From NCBI GenBank assembly GCA_001972305.1, contig BDDD01003347.1, positions 1 to 64,000 of the forward strand: 64,000 nucleotides of DNA. Reading direction: 5' to 3'. Position 1 is the stretch's first letter, and each line of letters begins with the position of its first letter. Shown in pieces: positions 1 through 13,034 of this stretch. A program made the translations under genes and the position numbers. Below the pieces are notes generated by a model. That model made no database searches, was not told where the DNA came from, and saw nothing but the letters and a program-made list of their open reading frames with translations. This stretch comes from Cephalotus follicularis (lineage: Eukaryota; Streptophyta; Magnoliopsida; Oxalidales; Cephalotaceae).

Positions 1-211
1 GTTTAGATTATGTTTTCAGTTTACGAATAAAGTTTAAGACTATGTTTTAGATTTTAAAATGTTATGTTTAGACCATCACGCATATTGAATAAAAGATAAG
101 ATAATATTATGTTTAAAAAGGAAATTTAATCGAGCTATGAAATATGATATGTTATGTTTAGCTTTCGGACTACGAACCGGTAAGGACTCCCGCCGTTCGG
201 GGGTGTTACAC
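1..211 (-). repeat. Right end of a gypsy-type LTR (LTR-D)
   Basis: The stretch ends in GGGGGTGTTACA, the usual terminus of a Ty3/gypsy LTR whose sense strand is minus (it would begin TGTAACACCCCC). The rest is AT-rich without coding potential and starts outside the window. It directly abuts a truncated copia LTR with no polypurine tract between them, so it is either a solo LTR or a deletion product. Confidence 0.45.
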
Positions 212-638
212 CCCTCTTCAAACGATGCATTAAAACTGATGTCAGTAGTTTCTGCCCGCGCCCAAAGTGTCGCCGAAGTTCCTCAAAGTGTCGCCGCTTA
301 GATGTCCGTTGGATATTTGAATTTGAATTCTTCTCCCAATCCGCTGGTGCTTTGTTGTAAGTGTCGACTGTTTGGCATAAAGCGCTGACGCTTTCCCTTG
401 AGTGTCGCCACTTTGAATTACTCAATTGATTCCACAAGTCTCTGTTTTTAACCGCTGATACATAACTCTTGAGCGTTGACGCTTTAGTACAAACCGTTGA
501 CGCTTTCCATTGGACCGTCGACACTTTGTCCTGTTTCTGCATTTTTTTATTTTCTTTATCTCTTCTTGCCCAGAATCTAACAATGTTAAATGCAAATATG
601 TAATCATTAAAATTCAGGATTGAGACTAAAAGTCAACA
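212..638 (-). repeat. Sire-1 3' LTR, truncated
   Basis: Sense strand begins TGTTGACTTTTAGTCTCAA at 638, right after the polypurine tract, and matches the sequence at 38806-39219 and the solo LTR at 29583. It carries AAAGCG/TCGACG-type palindromic words (for example 491-506). The distal part of the LTR, about 700 bp, is missing and replaced by LTR-D. Confidence 0.75.
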
Positions 639-1192
639 ATCTCCCTCTTTTTGATGATTACAAAATTTTGCTATATTAAGGAAAAGAATTTATAACAGTT
701 CAAAACAATGATAAATTCCCTTTAGAAACCAACTGAAAATCTTTAGATAGACCCCCCCTTAATATGACAAACTCTTTTTAAGATTCCTTTTAACTTAAAG
801 TCTAATTCTCCCCTCAAGACTAAATTTCAAATTCAAAACAAAAATGTATGCATATAATTTTATTCATAGCTTCCTCATAGACTCCCCCTTAACCTAAGCT
901 ATCAATTTTTCCTTAAGCATAAACATTCTCCCCCTTTTTGTTAACATCAAAAAGTGTGTTTCAACAATTTCGATACCAAATACACAATTTTAAAAGAATA
1001 CCAATTGTAAGTGAATCCATTGAAACTTAAATATAATGTCAATGGAAAGGATCAAGTGTAAGGAATTTCTAATAAGGGTATTATAATATTATAAACTTCA
1101 TATCGTTACCTCCCCCTCAACATATGCTTTCTCCCCAACTTATGTACTTGAATATTTTGATCTTAGCTTCAAGTACACCTGCAAAACAGAGT
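639..1192 (-). other. Sire-1 3' non-coding tail with repeated polypurine tracts
   Basis: No coding potential. On the plus strand the stretch carries several CTCCCCCTT-like blocks, at about 640-652, 749-760, 884-893, 930-940 and 1110-1117. These are polypurine tracts in sense orientation; the one abutting 638 is the functional-position PPT. Multiplied PPTs before the 3' LTR are a recognised Sirevirus trait and recur here in Sire-2 and Sire-3. Confidence 0.65.
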
Positions 1193-2871
1193 TTAAACTT
1201 TTGGTACCCAAGTGAACTTAGGTCCTTTCAAGTTAGTTACCAAAGTTCCTTTAGGAACCCAAATTCTTCTAGTTTTACCAAAGTGAGAATTCTTTCTAAA
1301 TGTACAAGAGGTAGAAACATGACGTAGTCTACCACAAAAGTTGCAAGAAATTTTGGGCTCTACTTTCTTAACAAAGAAATTGTTAAAGTGTTTCACATTA
1401 TTCATTTCTTCATAGCCAAGACCGGCTTTGTAAAAAGCACACCTTTGAAGTCCTAAAAGATTATCCGATTTAGCACTACTATTTGAGAAAGTAGAAAAAG
1501 ATTTCTTCAAAGCATCAATTTCAATTTTTAGCTTTTCATTTTCTTCCATAAAATAAATTGACAATCTTGAAGAAACGTTTAAAACTTCAATTTCATTCAT
1601 ATAGAAGCCATTCTTACTTTTTAGAAATTCAATTTCATTTATATATTTGCTATTTTCATTTTTTAAATTATCAATTTCTTTTGACATTGAAATAGCATTT
1701 TTCTTTAGAGTCTTGTTTTTCAAGCAAACATTTTCATATTCAATATACAATTTTTCATAACATTTTACAATTCATAAAAAGAAAATTGTACCTCATTATC
1801 ACTTTCATCTCCACTTGCATCTTCTTCCATAGCCATGAGAGCAAGGTTTACAACCTCTTCATCACTTTCTTCTTCTTCGGAACTTGAGGGATCGCTATCA
1901 TCACATGTGGCTACCATTGCTTTCTTTTTCTTGGAATGCACTTTGTTGAATTTTTCTTTCTTCTTAAGATTCGGGCAATCACTTTTGAAGTGACCCTGCT
2001 TTTTGCACTCATAGCACGTTGGTTCTTCCTTCTTGCTTGATTCTACATTGTGAGGGAATTTTTTCAAAGCCTTCTTGCCCTTTTGACTTTTGAGAAACTT
2101 CTTGAATTGAGAGGTTTAAAGTGCCAAGTCTCCATCACCATCTCTCTCACTATCTTCCTTTGAGGCTTTTAAAGCAATTGATTTCTTCATTTTGGTCTCC
2201 ACATGCTCATGAATTTTCATAGTCGTTTCATGCGTCATCAAGGAACCACGGAGTTGTTCAAGTGGAAGTGTTGAGAGATCCTTAGCTTCCTCAATAGCCG
2301 TAACCTTTGGAGTCTAGCTTCTTGGAAAACACCTTAAGATTTTCCTTACAAGTTCTTGGTTAGAATAAGATTTTCCAAGATTTTTAAGAGAATTAATAAT
2401 CGTAGCAAAACGAGTAAACATATCACTAATACTTTCATTGTCATGCATCAAAAATAATTCGTATTCATGTACACGCATACTAATTTTTGATTCCTTTACT
2501 TGATTAGTTCCTTCATAGGTAACTTCCAACAAGTTCCACATTTCTTTAGCCGAATCACAAGAGGATATACGATTAAATTCATTTGGATCAACGGCACAAA
2601 ATAAAACATGTTTAGCATTAGAATTTAATTGGAGAATTCGAAAGTCATTATCATTAAATTAATTTTCGGGCTTGAGAGAGACAACTCCTTCTATCGTTCT
2701 TGTGGGCATCCTAGGACCATTTACAATAATGTGCCATAATTGATAGTCTAAGGATTGTAAAAATATTGTCATTCTAGTTTTCCAAAAACTATAATTATTT
2801 CCGTCAGAGAATGGAGGTCTAGTTATGGAGTAACCTTCTAATCCTATGTTTAGATTCATTTGGGTTGCCAT
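1193..2871 (-). pseudogene. gag: Sire-1 gag remnant
   Basis: Capsid-type polyprotein of a Sirevirus, read right to left. 2871-2659 holds the N-terminal gag segment (PPFSDGNNYSFWKTRM). 2541-2314 holds the UBN2-type gag core (WNLLEVTYEGTNQVKESK). 2067-1765 holds a CCHC knuckle (CYECKKQGHFKSDC) followed by Lys- and Asp/Glu-rich runs. 1750-1193 holds a coiled-coil segment, one more knuckle-like motif (CNFCGRLRHVSTSC) and the conserved WVPKGT tail. The pieces lie in different frames or are separated by stops, so the gene is dead. Unlike Sire-2 gag it has only one C-terminal knuckle. The next gene in a complete element, the protease, is absent: the sequence passes straight into the PPT region. Confidence 0.85.
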
Positions 2872-2912
2872 GGATCTTTATATTTCTAACAATTAAAAAT
2901 AATGAAATAACC

Positions 2913-2924
2913 GCTCTGATACCA
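2913..2924 (-). promoter_or_regulatory. Sire-1 primer binding site
   Basis: On the minus strand this reads TGGTATCAGAGC, complementary to the 3' end of plant initiator tRNA-Met. It lies 2 nt from the LTR terminus (CA at 2927-2928 in sense), which fixes the 5' LTR boundary and orientation. Confidence 0.9.
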
Positions 2925-2926
2925 AT

Positions 2927-3658
2927 TGAAAAACCTCTATATGGCAACTTTTTATATTGATAAATTGTTTGCGAATCAACAAAATATGAACTATGAAACT
3001 AAACAAATAATTACAAGAACAATTATACAAACAATAGAAAGTAAAGAGAGAAGGGATAGAGAGTGTGAAAACGATTTTATAGTGGTTCGGAAAAATTGGT
3101 GCCTACGTCCACTTTCTCAAGAGCCCCTTGAGATTCCACTAGAGACCACTAGCAACCTTTGATTTTGGCTTGCGGGCGCAAATCAAAGAAAACTACCTTA
3201 CACTTGATGAACCCCCTTTGATAATCCTACTAAGGTTTACTTCCCTTGATTATCTCACGAGGGATTGACTCCTCTCTTTACAAAGAAAGATATTTAAGGA
3301 TGGTTTTGTGTTTACAAGTAACCTCTCAAAGGTTTGATATGAAAGTGCAAAAGTACTTGATATAAGCTTTATGTGTTTGAAAGTTGAAGCTTTTCTCTCT
3401 TGAAGTTCTTCTCTTTTGTAGATGTGCTAGTTGAGCTCTTGAAATTGGATGTTCAAAGTCTTTTTGTTCTCCTTTTGATCTAGTCTTTTATAGCTGAAAT
3501 TGAATTGTTTGGAGCTATTATTTTTCCTTGGGAAATGCTCCTTTTTGTCTTGAGAGTTGTTACTTTTACCTTGGAAGATGTACCTTTAGTCTTGGGACTT
3601 GATACTTCAGTCTTGGGAAATGTTATTTCAATCTTGGAAGTTGTTCCCTTTTCAAACG
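2927..3658 (-). repeat. Sire-1 5' LTR, distal part (continues at 38806-39219)
   Basis: Starts at the primer site with TG (plus strand) and runs to 3658, where GypA is inserted. It has a TATA box in sense (GCTATAAAAG, 3485-3494). The promoter-proximal palindromic part is on the far side of the insertion. The last five bases AAACG (3654-3658) form the left copy of the GypA target duplication. Confidence 0.8.
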
Positions 3659-6335
3659 TGTAACGCCCCCAACCCGAGTCCACTTTATGCTCAAAGCGAG
3701 CTTCGAAGATCAGTGCGTTACGTGGGTGTGACCTTTGACCATCAAATCATTTAACCATTTGATGATCCATTTCATATCATATTCAATATGCTTATCACTT
3801 CACAGGATCACATATGCTTACATCTTTGAACACTAATTTCAAAATATCGTATTCTCATTTTCATGATCGTTTCTAATACCTTTGCATTTGTACATCGCCT
3901 AACATGTAACCTTACACAGCGGAAAAACATAAACTTATCACATCATAAAACAATCATATACTCACCTTTACCATTAACTTCTCATACTCTCAAGTATGTT
4001 CAATAACTTTTGATATCATTATCTTACATCAAAACATCATAACCTATAGCATTTGTTTCTATACATTCACATCTGTATATCGTCTATCATAAAACATTAC
4101 ACAGCGGAAAACATTAACATATGACATTAAAACATAACTTCATAGCATATCATACTTCATTTCCTTACACTTATTTTGCAAACTTCCTCTAAAGCTCACG
4201 ACTTCACGTTCATCGTTTCCTGGAAGATTTGTTTGAAAACAAGACATTGAAAGGAGTGAGCTTTTAAGAGCCAGTAAGAAGCATAGTCATAAAACGTTAT
4301 CGAAATCTGTTATTTTTGATAATTTATATCAAAACATTTCATGATATCTTTGAAAATCATCTTCTAGTTTTATAAAACCAGAACATTTCTAAAATCATAC
4401 ATTTTCTGCTGTATAACACCGACATACTTGAAAATAGTCAAAAATGTTTTCCAATGATACCTTCTTTTGGCTTGTATCACAGCCATACTTGAAAATATCA
4501 GTAAAAATTGTTTTCTTCACATTCATAAACAAAACATCTTTAAAACCCTTTTTCTGTTCATATCTCATGAAACAAAACATTTCATAAAACTTAATGGTCA
4601 TGAACCTCTAATGAACCCTTTCACACCGCTTCACCGGGGCATTGTGCACTCCCCGATTACTATCCTTACATCACATGCATGTCCGCGAGCACTTTACACT
4701 CCATTAACATTAATCCATCTCGGATTCTTTCCCCTTGGATAGCAATCCAAGGGTGGTTCATTCATTAATCTTTAAGAGATTAATCCTCACTGGATTGCAA
4801 TCCAGTAGTTGTTCATTCATTTCATAAAACATTTCTTAATACTTTCAGTGACCAGCTCAAAGCATTCATAACACATTTCTCTTCATTCCAGTAATTAACC
4901 CAAATGCATTCATAAAACATTTCTCTTCATTTGAGTAGTTAGCTCAAATGCATTCATAAATTCATTTCATAAAATATTCCTTAATACCTTGAGTGATCAG
5001 CTCAAAGCATTCATAAAACATCATTGTAAAACATTTCTAAAACTGGTTTCTCATGTAGAAACATTCATTTCATTCCCTTTCACAATCCATAAAGCATTTT
5101 CATTACTTTGAGCAATTTAACTCAAAACCTTCATAAAACACTTTGCATAACATTTTTAAATATTGAATTTCATATAGAAATAAACACTTTCATAGAAGGA
5201 TTAAAACATAAACATTAAAGTAGACATCTTTACGAATTCAGAAAGCTCAAGATCATAAAAATTGGTTGAGAATCGAATCCGTTATGAATTTTAAAAGTCA
5301 ATGCTTCTATATGAAAACAGAACATGAGCAGTAGAATGAAACATGGATTCTCATCAAGAATTCAACAAAATTTCCAGATGCATAAAACATAACATTTAAA
5401 GTAGACATCTTGAAGTTTCAAAAACATTAACCATTCGAAATTTCATCAAGAAATGTGCAAGATATCAATAAAACAATATGCTGTAAAAGTGGAAGTAAAA
5501 CAGGGGATACTTTGGAGAAAATGGGTATCGAATTTCCTTACCTCACTTGATCTCCTCCCCTCCTTCTCTCCCAAGCATCCTCCTCTCTAATCTCAGCAGA
5601 AAGCAACCCTTCGTCAGCTGAGAATGCACCCATATATAAAGAGAAAGGGAAACTTGGAGGCCAAGCTTACATGGTGTCATCCATGACCTCACCGATATGA
5701 GTTTGCCTCGTAGTTGCCCATGTGATGGAATTCCTTCCATCCAGCTGATGCCACCTGCCCTTTTCTAGAAGAATATCATAAGTCTTCCTTCCCTTCCTTG
5801 ACACGTGTCCCATAATCCATTTAAATCCTCCAAAATGGGACAAAAAGTTAGAATTCTACACCTGACACAGGGCAAAGCGTCGACTCTTTATCCCTAAGCG
5901 TCGCCGATCACGGGCTTATCCTGACTTCTTCAACTTCTATCCCGACTAAAGCGCTGACACTTTCCTACAAAGCGTCACCGCTTTAAGTCTCATCCAGGTC
6001 AACCTCAATACTTTATTGCAAAGCATCAAAGCTTACATTTGGAGCGTCGTCGGTCATCTCCAAAGCGTCGACTCTTTACCTGGAACCGTCGGCGCTTAAG
6101 CTAGAATTTCCAGTCCAGAACAATAACCAATTTCAATATTCTTCTGGGGGCGTTTCCCCCGAGCCCTTGCCCGCTGTCCGGGCAGTAGGACCCATCGTCT
6201 GCTCACCGGGGAGCGAAACCCCCGAACCCCCTGAGCGTAGGTTCATATTATGGGTCCCTTGAAATATTTGTCAATTACACAATAGCAATCATCTTTCCAT
6301 AATTAATATCTTTGATGAAAAACCGGGTCGTTACA
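3659..6335 (-). repeat. GypA LTR A1 (3' LTR)
   Basis: 2.68 kb, bounded by TGTAACGCCCCC and GGTCGTTACA and followed by a PPT in sense (AAGAAGGGTAGAT, just right of 6335). In sense, U3 holds TCGA palindromes at 5870-6110, including exact AAAGCGTCGACTCTTT at 5874-5889 and 6062-6077. A TATA element (TTTATATATG, 5631-5640) follows. The distal half is AT-rich, with repeated ATTCATAAAACATTT units at about 4810-5110. Closely similar by eye to A2. Confidence 0.85.
5631..5640 (-). promoter_or_regulatory. TATA box of LTR A1
   Basis: CATATATAAA on plus reads TTTATATATG in sense. It lies downstream of the palindrome cluster and upstream of a pyrimidine/purine-rich leader. The same element is conserved in LTR A2 at 36931-36940. 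Confidence 0.5.
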
Positions 6336-8228
6336 ATCTACCCTTCTTACAAAAAAATTTTCCTCAAAATTTGTTATACATTATATTAAAAAATACGAGG
6401 GTATTCATGTCTCATTACTTCCTCCAATTCCAAGTGGCTTCATAGACTTCATTATTTCTCGATAACACTTTTCCAAACAGAAAAGTTGTGGTCCGTAAAA
6501 CTTGTTCTTTTAATCCAAAACTCTCACTTCCAATTGTAACTCCTTTCGTCTATTATCCGCATAACTCTTTTATTCACCTTAGGCTGCTAGAAGATGCTTC
6601 TTTACTTTCCCATGCTCTCGTGACTTAAATCAGTTGCCAGGACTTTCTCTTTCTCCTAACATATAGACATTTGACACCTCTGCCCATTATCTTCTTTAAA
6701 CTTCGGATCACCAAACTAACACTGCTTCATTCGTTAGTCCAACTAAAGACAGTCGAACTACAACTTGAGATAAGAAAGTTATTTCTCCTTGTTTTCTAAG
6801 TTCCAAGTTCAAACTTTGGAAATGCCTTAATAACTTCTCTTGGGTGATAATCATTGCTGTCAAAACCTTTATGCTCCCGTGGCTTAAAACATCCGCCAAG
6901 ACGTTCTCTTTTCCTGGATGGTACAGTCACAATCCTTGAGACTCCAAGAAACTCTCTTCGTATTGATCTGACCATTTGAACTTAACATTCTCCCGTGTCA
7001 CCCTTGTAAGGGGGTTCGCAATGCGAGAGAAACTTTTAACGAACCTTCGGTAGTAGCTTATCAATCCAAGAAAACTTCATATTCCTGCTTCCAACATTGG
7101 CCTTTACCATTCTTTTATTGTCATAGTCTTATCATGGACCATTAAAATACCTTCTTTTGAAATTACATGGCCCAAGAAGGATACTTCCTTCATCCAAAAT
7201 TGTCACTTACTGAACTTAGTATACGATTGTTCCCTCGTCAATGTTTGCAGCACATTGGTCAAATGCTCTTTATGCTCCACTTGACTTTTGGAGTATTCCA
7301 AAATGCCGTCAATCATACTATCTCAAACTGACCCAACAATTGTTGAACACTCTCTTCATCAACTCCATAAAACCAATTGGAGTATTTGTCAATCCAAATG
7401 ATATTACCAAAAACTCGTAATGACCATATCTCATCCGGAAAACAGTTTTCGGTACTTTTTCTTAATGATAACCTAATCCAAGGTCGAACCTTAAGAAATA
7501 TCGAGCCTTCTAAAGCTGATCAAACAGATCATCGATCCTTGACAATGGATACATAGTCTCATTGTCTCATCTTTCTTCCTTGGTGTTTACCACATGAGCG
7601 AGGTAAGCTTCGTAGCTGCTTTTCAACAATCATCTAGCTTGGATTGCTGATATGAAACTTAGGGGTTTACTGACTTTTGTGCCCAGGTAAACAAACTCCG
7701 GTCGATTGGTTATTGAAGCTTATCCTTTTTCCTTATATCAATCAACATGTGCATGACTCACCGAAAGTCATTCCATGCCTGTCGCAACGTCATTAGAATG
7801 TTCCACATTCTCAGCTGTCATGACGTATATACTAACTGATGCTCTGAGTTATAGAACTCCATTCTCTCTTTCTCCGTCAGACTTTCTTTCTTGCTGCTAT
7901 AATTAGAGGAATTGCCTACCTTCATATTTCCTTGTCCTTGGTCCTTTCGCTTTTGCTGGAATTTCGGATTATTGCATCCATCAACACCTCTTCGTAGGTT
8001 TTTGGATCATACGTTATCAACAACCTTTGAACGTTGGGTTCAAAACCCTTGTGAAACTTATTTATTCTTCTTTGCTCCATTGACACCATGTGAGCCGCAT
8101 ATCGAGACAACCTCGCAACTTCTGCTCCTACAGAGCTATCGATTTGGAATTACCTTCTTCCAATTAAAGAAAGTCCCCTTCCATCTTATCCTTCATCTGC
8201 TGAGGAAAATATTTGTCCATAAATATTT
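6336..8228 (-). pseudogene. GypA internal region: degenerate pol and gag
   Basis: Heavily decayed Ty3/gypsy polyprotein in sense right to left. 8110-7922 encodes a gag segment (MSRYAAHMVSMEQRRINKF, then a TYDPKTYEEV motif). About 7700-7020 carries RT traces, including FLGLISYYRRFVKSF near 7090-7020; the catalytic FIDD region near 7300 reads IDG. 6899-6708 is the RNase H end (ADVLSHGSIKVL, normally VVADALSR). No frame stays open long. The integrase region expected between RNase H and the PPT is missing. Insertion of GypB at 8228 cuts it, and the remainder is at 34083-34942. Confidence 0.7.
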
Positions 8229-10948
8229 TGTCACGCGCCCCATTTTTCCCTAGTGGACAACATTAAAGCGGTAAGGCAATCAACACAAAATAATTCAGCT
8301 CATGCGATAAAACGTAAAAACAAAACCTTCAGTAGCGGAAGCGATAACATGAAAGCTGAATTTAAATATGTGTCACGCATCCCATACTACGTGATACCCA
8401 ACAAGTTTATAATAAAACTCCACATCATAGTCGATCGCCCAAAACAGAGCGTGATAAAATGGTACAGGATAACAAAATAACCTTTGTTACAATAATCCAA
8501 ATAACATGACCAATGTTCATTAACCTAGTACAAGAAATAAGAGAAACTACTCAATCTTCTCTTTAAGTCTCCGTGCATGCTCCATGTCAAATCCACTCTA
8601 TCGATCTGTTACAGTAGGGGTTAGCCTTTGTCCTCACTCGTCTAAGTGAATAAACTCATAAATACAGTTCGAGTCATATGATAATGAGTATCATGAATGA
8701 ATGCATTATGATGTAGTATGACATGTAATTTTCACAGTAATTTTATCTCCGTATATACATACAAAAATATATGCAAGCTCACAGTACAGGTATAACCGCA
8801 TAAGGCTATATCAACACAAGCAGGAAAATTTTCCAAAAGGAACCAGACAAGCCAGTCATCATGACCGTCGCCACCTCCTGGCCACAACGTCATGCACTCT
8901 TACTCCATCCCCGTTTGCGAACGGCTTGGAGCAAGTCCTCCGTATGTTGTTTAGCACGGCGGCTAAACCAACAGCAGGTTACTAGCACAGTGGCTCAGTA
9001 ATCAATAGGTTATTAGCACAGTGGCTAATAATCAACAGGCACAAGCATTGCACAGTACAGGTCAAGCAATAAAATATAATTACTTGATCAAATATATTTT
9101 TTAAAATATATTACTCCGTTCACAAGTTGTGATAAGTTATATTGTGTAACCAATCCTTTAAAACATTTCTCCGTCTTTGGAAATACTTCCCCAGTCATTT
9201 CGAAAATATATAAAATCATATGTTGACAAATATACATTTTTGTACAATAATGATTATAATAATCATACCAGCTTTTCAAAATGGTTAACACTTTTTAGAA
9301 ATCAACCATAATGCAATTCACAGTAATAATGCAAACATATGCTCAGAATGCATCTAGGATCGTTTCTAGAGTCGTTTCGGGTCTAGCGGGTCCCATTCGA
9401 GTGAAATTCCATTAAACAGGGGAATAGGCGTCGATGCTTATTCCCAGGGCGTCGACGTCTTTTCCCTAAGGCGTCAACCCCTCGTACAGTTATTCCCAGG
9501 CATTTTTGGACCAAACACGTCGATGCTTCTCCAAAGACATCGATATCTTTATGATACCAGGAGGTATCAGTTCGAAGTTCTCGATTCTAGAGGGAAGAAT
9601 CCAGCCCTAAATCCTCGTACAAGCAAAACTCATCCTCTTAAGGTGTAAGAAATGCTATTGGTTATCAGGATGTGTAACCAGAACATCAATACATAATCAA
9701 ACATGTAGTCCCAAGTGGCTAATTCTCCATCTGCAGTAAACACTACTGTTCTAAGAATACCCAGAAAAGGTGTCGATGCTTTTACTCAAACATCGATGTC
9801 TTTCACAATCACATACGAAGACATCGACGTCTTTAGGTAGACGTCGACGTTTATCCAACCCAAAACGTTTTCTCCATAGTTTTAACACAGCGGGGCATTA
9901 TCAAAATCATCCATTACATAACCCAGTCCAAATATTCATGTAATTTGCACATGCATGTTTACTCCGTACATCACAGTAGTCATCACAACAAGTCCAGAAT
10001 CACAATTCATCCATTAACATGCAATTCATAAATCGTATTCATTAACTTAAAACCCAAAATGCATGTATAAGATTATCACTTTCCCCTACCTCTGGTTTCA
10101 AGTTAGAAACCTTGTAAGTCCACCACTTTGAGTTTGAAGGTTCTGGCCACAACAGCTCCAAGATCCTCTCAGCAACTGCAATCCACGAGCTCTGAGTCTC
10201 TAGCTCAATCAAGCTCAACAATGGCGTTTCTCTCTTTCTCCCACTCACTGGTTTTCTTCACTTTCTTTCCTTTGGTGTTTTAAACGAGAGAGAGAGAGAG
10301 AGAGAGAGGTGGGGAGGGGTTGTTCTTATGCAGATGGCTCCCCCATCCTCTTTCTCCTTGCATTCAATGAACACTCTCGTGTTTTCTCCCTCTATCCCAG
10401 AACTCTGCATTTTCATTTTGTTTCCTTCTCCTGTTTTATTTGCAGGTTGCATGCATGGTAACACTTGTTACCATCTTCACCCTTCTTCAGTCATGCAGGT
10501 CAGGAGACCATTGTGCATGATCAACACGTCTCCTTCCCGTGCCTCAAGGCGCCTGGATGATGCCTCAAAGCTGCCCATTGCATGTTACTCTGTCAGTGTT
10601 TAACGTGACAGATGTTCTTTACAAAGGCGCAAATGTCTTTCCTTAGACGTCAATGTCTTTTCCCTTTTCATAAGAAGGTGTCGATGTCTTTACCTTACAT
10701 CGATGTCCATGTCCATGCATTCACGTGCACCTCGGTTCCCATAGGAGTTGACGTCTTTCCAAAGACATCGACGCGTTTACTTCAAAACGACGCCGTTTTC
10801 TAGTTTAACACACACATTTCTTTCCCCAAACAATATTTAGGGTTTGGAAACATCTTTTGAGTTTGAAAACTCAACATTTTCATTAATTCAAGTTTAAGAT
10901 TACATCTTAAAACAAAATATTACAATTAGGAAAATACCAGGTGTTACA
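8229..10948 (-). repeat. GypB 3' LTR (B1)
   Basis: 2.72 kb, TGTCACGCGCCC to CAGGTGTTACA, followed by a PPT in sense (GAAGGAGGGGTGGA). U3 in sense carries ATCGATGTC-type palindromes at about 10610-10790. More words occur at 9420-9560 and 9770-9850, including AAACATCGATGTCTTT at 9788-9803. A (GA)n tract lies at 10286-10308. A conserved block AGTAGGGGTTAGCCTTTGTC near 8612 recurs in LTR-C and GypF LTRs. Confidence 0.9.
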
Positions 10949-10993
10949 TCCACCCCTCCTTCAAGAAATTTTGTCCTCAAAATTAACACAATA

Positions 10994-11990
10994 CTAAAAC
11001 AAATGCGGGTAACGTTCTCGGATGTCATCCTCACATTCCCAAATCGCTTCATCCGGCCGATGAAATTGCCACTGAACCTTTACCATCGGAATGGATCGGT
11101 TCCTTAATACTTGTGTCTTCCAATCCAAGATTCTCACGGGTGACTCCTCGCAGGAAAGATCATCCCTCACCGTAATCGAGTCACAATCCAAGACATGTGA
11201 TGGATCTCGGATATAACCTCGTAGCATCGATACATGGAAGACATCATGTATACCCGATAAGGTAGGAGGCAAGGCTAGCTGATATGCTACCTCCCCAACC
11301 CTCTCCAGAATCTCAAAAGGACCAATATAGCGTGGCGCTAACTTGCCCTTCTTCCCGAATCTTTGCACCCCTTTCCACAGAGATACCTTCACAAACACGT
11401 GATCTCCAACAATGAAGGTTAAAGGCCTTCTCTTCACATTGTCGGCATAGCTCTTCTGCCGACTCTGTGCTGCTAGCAACTTTTCTCTGATGAACTTGAC
11501 TTTCTCCGAAGTCTCCTCCACCAAATCCCACCCAAGCAATGGTTGTTCACCAACCTCGTCCCAGCAGATGGGTGACCTGCACTTTCTCCCATACAGTGCC
11601 TCGTATGGAGCCATACCAATACTCGAGTGATAACTGTTATTATAAGAAAACTGTATCAGAGGGATATGGTCTTCCCAGGTTCTGCCAAAATCGATCACGC
11701 AAGCCCAAAGCATATCCTCCAAGGTTTGGATGGTATGCTCCGATTGTCCGTCTGTCTGAGGGTGGAAAGCAGTACTGAGATTCAATCTTGTTCCGAAGGC
11801 TGTCTGGAATCTCTTCCAGAAGTTGGAAGTGAAGATCGAATCCCTATTGCAAACGATGCTCATCGGAACACCGTGTAGCCTCACAATCTCCTTCACATAT
11901 AATCGAGCCAACTTGCTCGCAGAATCAGTGACGTGAGTAGGTAAAAAGTGTGTTGATTTGGTGAGTCTATCAACAATAACCCACACGTCA
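10994..11990 (-). pseudogene. int: GypB integrase core and chromodomain-like tail
   Basis: Inserts retroelement cDNA into host DNA. The open frame reads from the truncated catalytic core ([13 protein letters not shown], first Asp) through CNRDSIFTSNFW (second Asp) and HPQTDGQSEHTIQTLED (Glu). It continues into the GPF/Y module (LAPRYIGPFEIL) and a chromodomain-like C-terminus (MVKVQWQF...AIWECEDDIRERYPHLF), typical of Tekay/Del chromoviruses. The C-terminal portion is uninterrupted. At 11990 the frame runs into the Sire-2 LTR, so any upstream Met belongs to that LTR. About 50 bp of integrase are missing between this point and its continuation at 26104. Confidence 0.88.
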
Positions 11991-13034
11991 AGCAATAGAA
12001 ATTTAAACAACAATTCAAAGAGAGAGAGAGTTAGAGAGATTGCAAACACTATTTTAGAGTTTTTCGGCGTAACTCTTGCCTACGTCCACTTTTCCCAAGA
12101 TCACCTTGAGTTTCCACTAGTCTCCGAATACAATTCCGGGTGCTATTCGGTACACCTTTGTGATTGAACTCAATCACTTACAATTCTCTTGGGTTCACTC
12201 CCGAATTTCTTCTAGGGTTCACTCCCCTATTACAATCAAAATGAATAGAGTAATGTTTTGATCTAAACCTCTCACAAGGTTGGATTTTACAAGATAAATT
12301 CACTCAATGTAATTCACAGCAAAGATAGGCTAAGATATGAAATGAGAGCTTTTGAAATGAACTTTGAATTTGAGTGCTTGTTGTATGATTTCTTTGAATT
12401 CTTTTGTAATTTGAAATCTCTTGTGTTTCTCTTCTTCCTTCTCTTCCAAACATCTTTGTATTTATATCTTTTTGCCTCAGAGATCCGTTGGGAATGCCTT
12501 GGGATTTGTTCCATCAAAGAATGGGCATTAAAACTTTGTCAGAAATTTTTCCAGTCGTTCAAAGCGTCGACTGTCACTTTCAAAGCGTCGATGCTTATGT
12601 GACCGTTAGGTGTCTCAATTTGAATTTGTCGAGTCAAAGCGCAGACGTTCTAGGTTCAAGAGTCAACCAGCATCTCAAAGCACCGATGCTTAGGCCAAAT
12701 TGAATTCCAATTGGCCTCACTGGTTTAATCAGCAGACGCTTTGTCTCAAAGCGCTGACGCTTTGTGTCAAAGCGCAGACGCTTGAATTTGGGCGTCGACG
12801 GTTTGGACATTTCTTCCACTTCCCAAAACACTTCACCGATAGACACTTTGTTCATTGTCTCGACAGTTGCTAAAAGCGCAGAAGCTTTATTACTAAGCAT
12901 CGACGGTTTGCACTGTTTCTGCAGTTTTCTTGTGTTGTTTTGTGCATTCCATGGTTTTCTTGCACATTAAGAAACTTGGTTATAACACAAATATGTTATC
13001 ATCAAAACTTAGGATTGAGACATAAATGTCAACA
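11991..13034 (-). repeat. Sire-2 3' LTR, distal 85 bp missing
   Basis: Sense begins TGTTGACATTTATGTCTC at 13034, next to the PPT. Palindromic words lie at about 12560-12910, followed by a TATA box. The LTR should extend to a TG terminus as in the copy at 24977, but it stops at the equivalent of 25062, where GypB integrase begins. The two bases TC are shared at the break. Confidence 0.85.
12457..12468 (-). promoter_or_regulatory. TATA box of the Sire-2 LTR
   Basis: Reads GATATAAATACA in sense, just downstream of the palindrome cluster in U3. The 5' LTR copy (about 25528-25539) has one substitution in it. Confidence 0.5.

Noticed and set aside
11539-11878. Plus-strand open frames over the GypB integrase
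   Set aside because: Antisense shadows of the well-supported minus-strand integrase frame.
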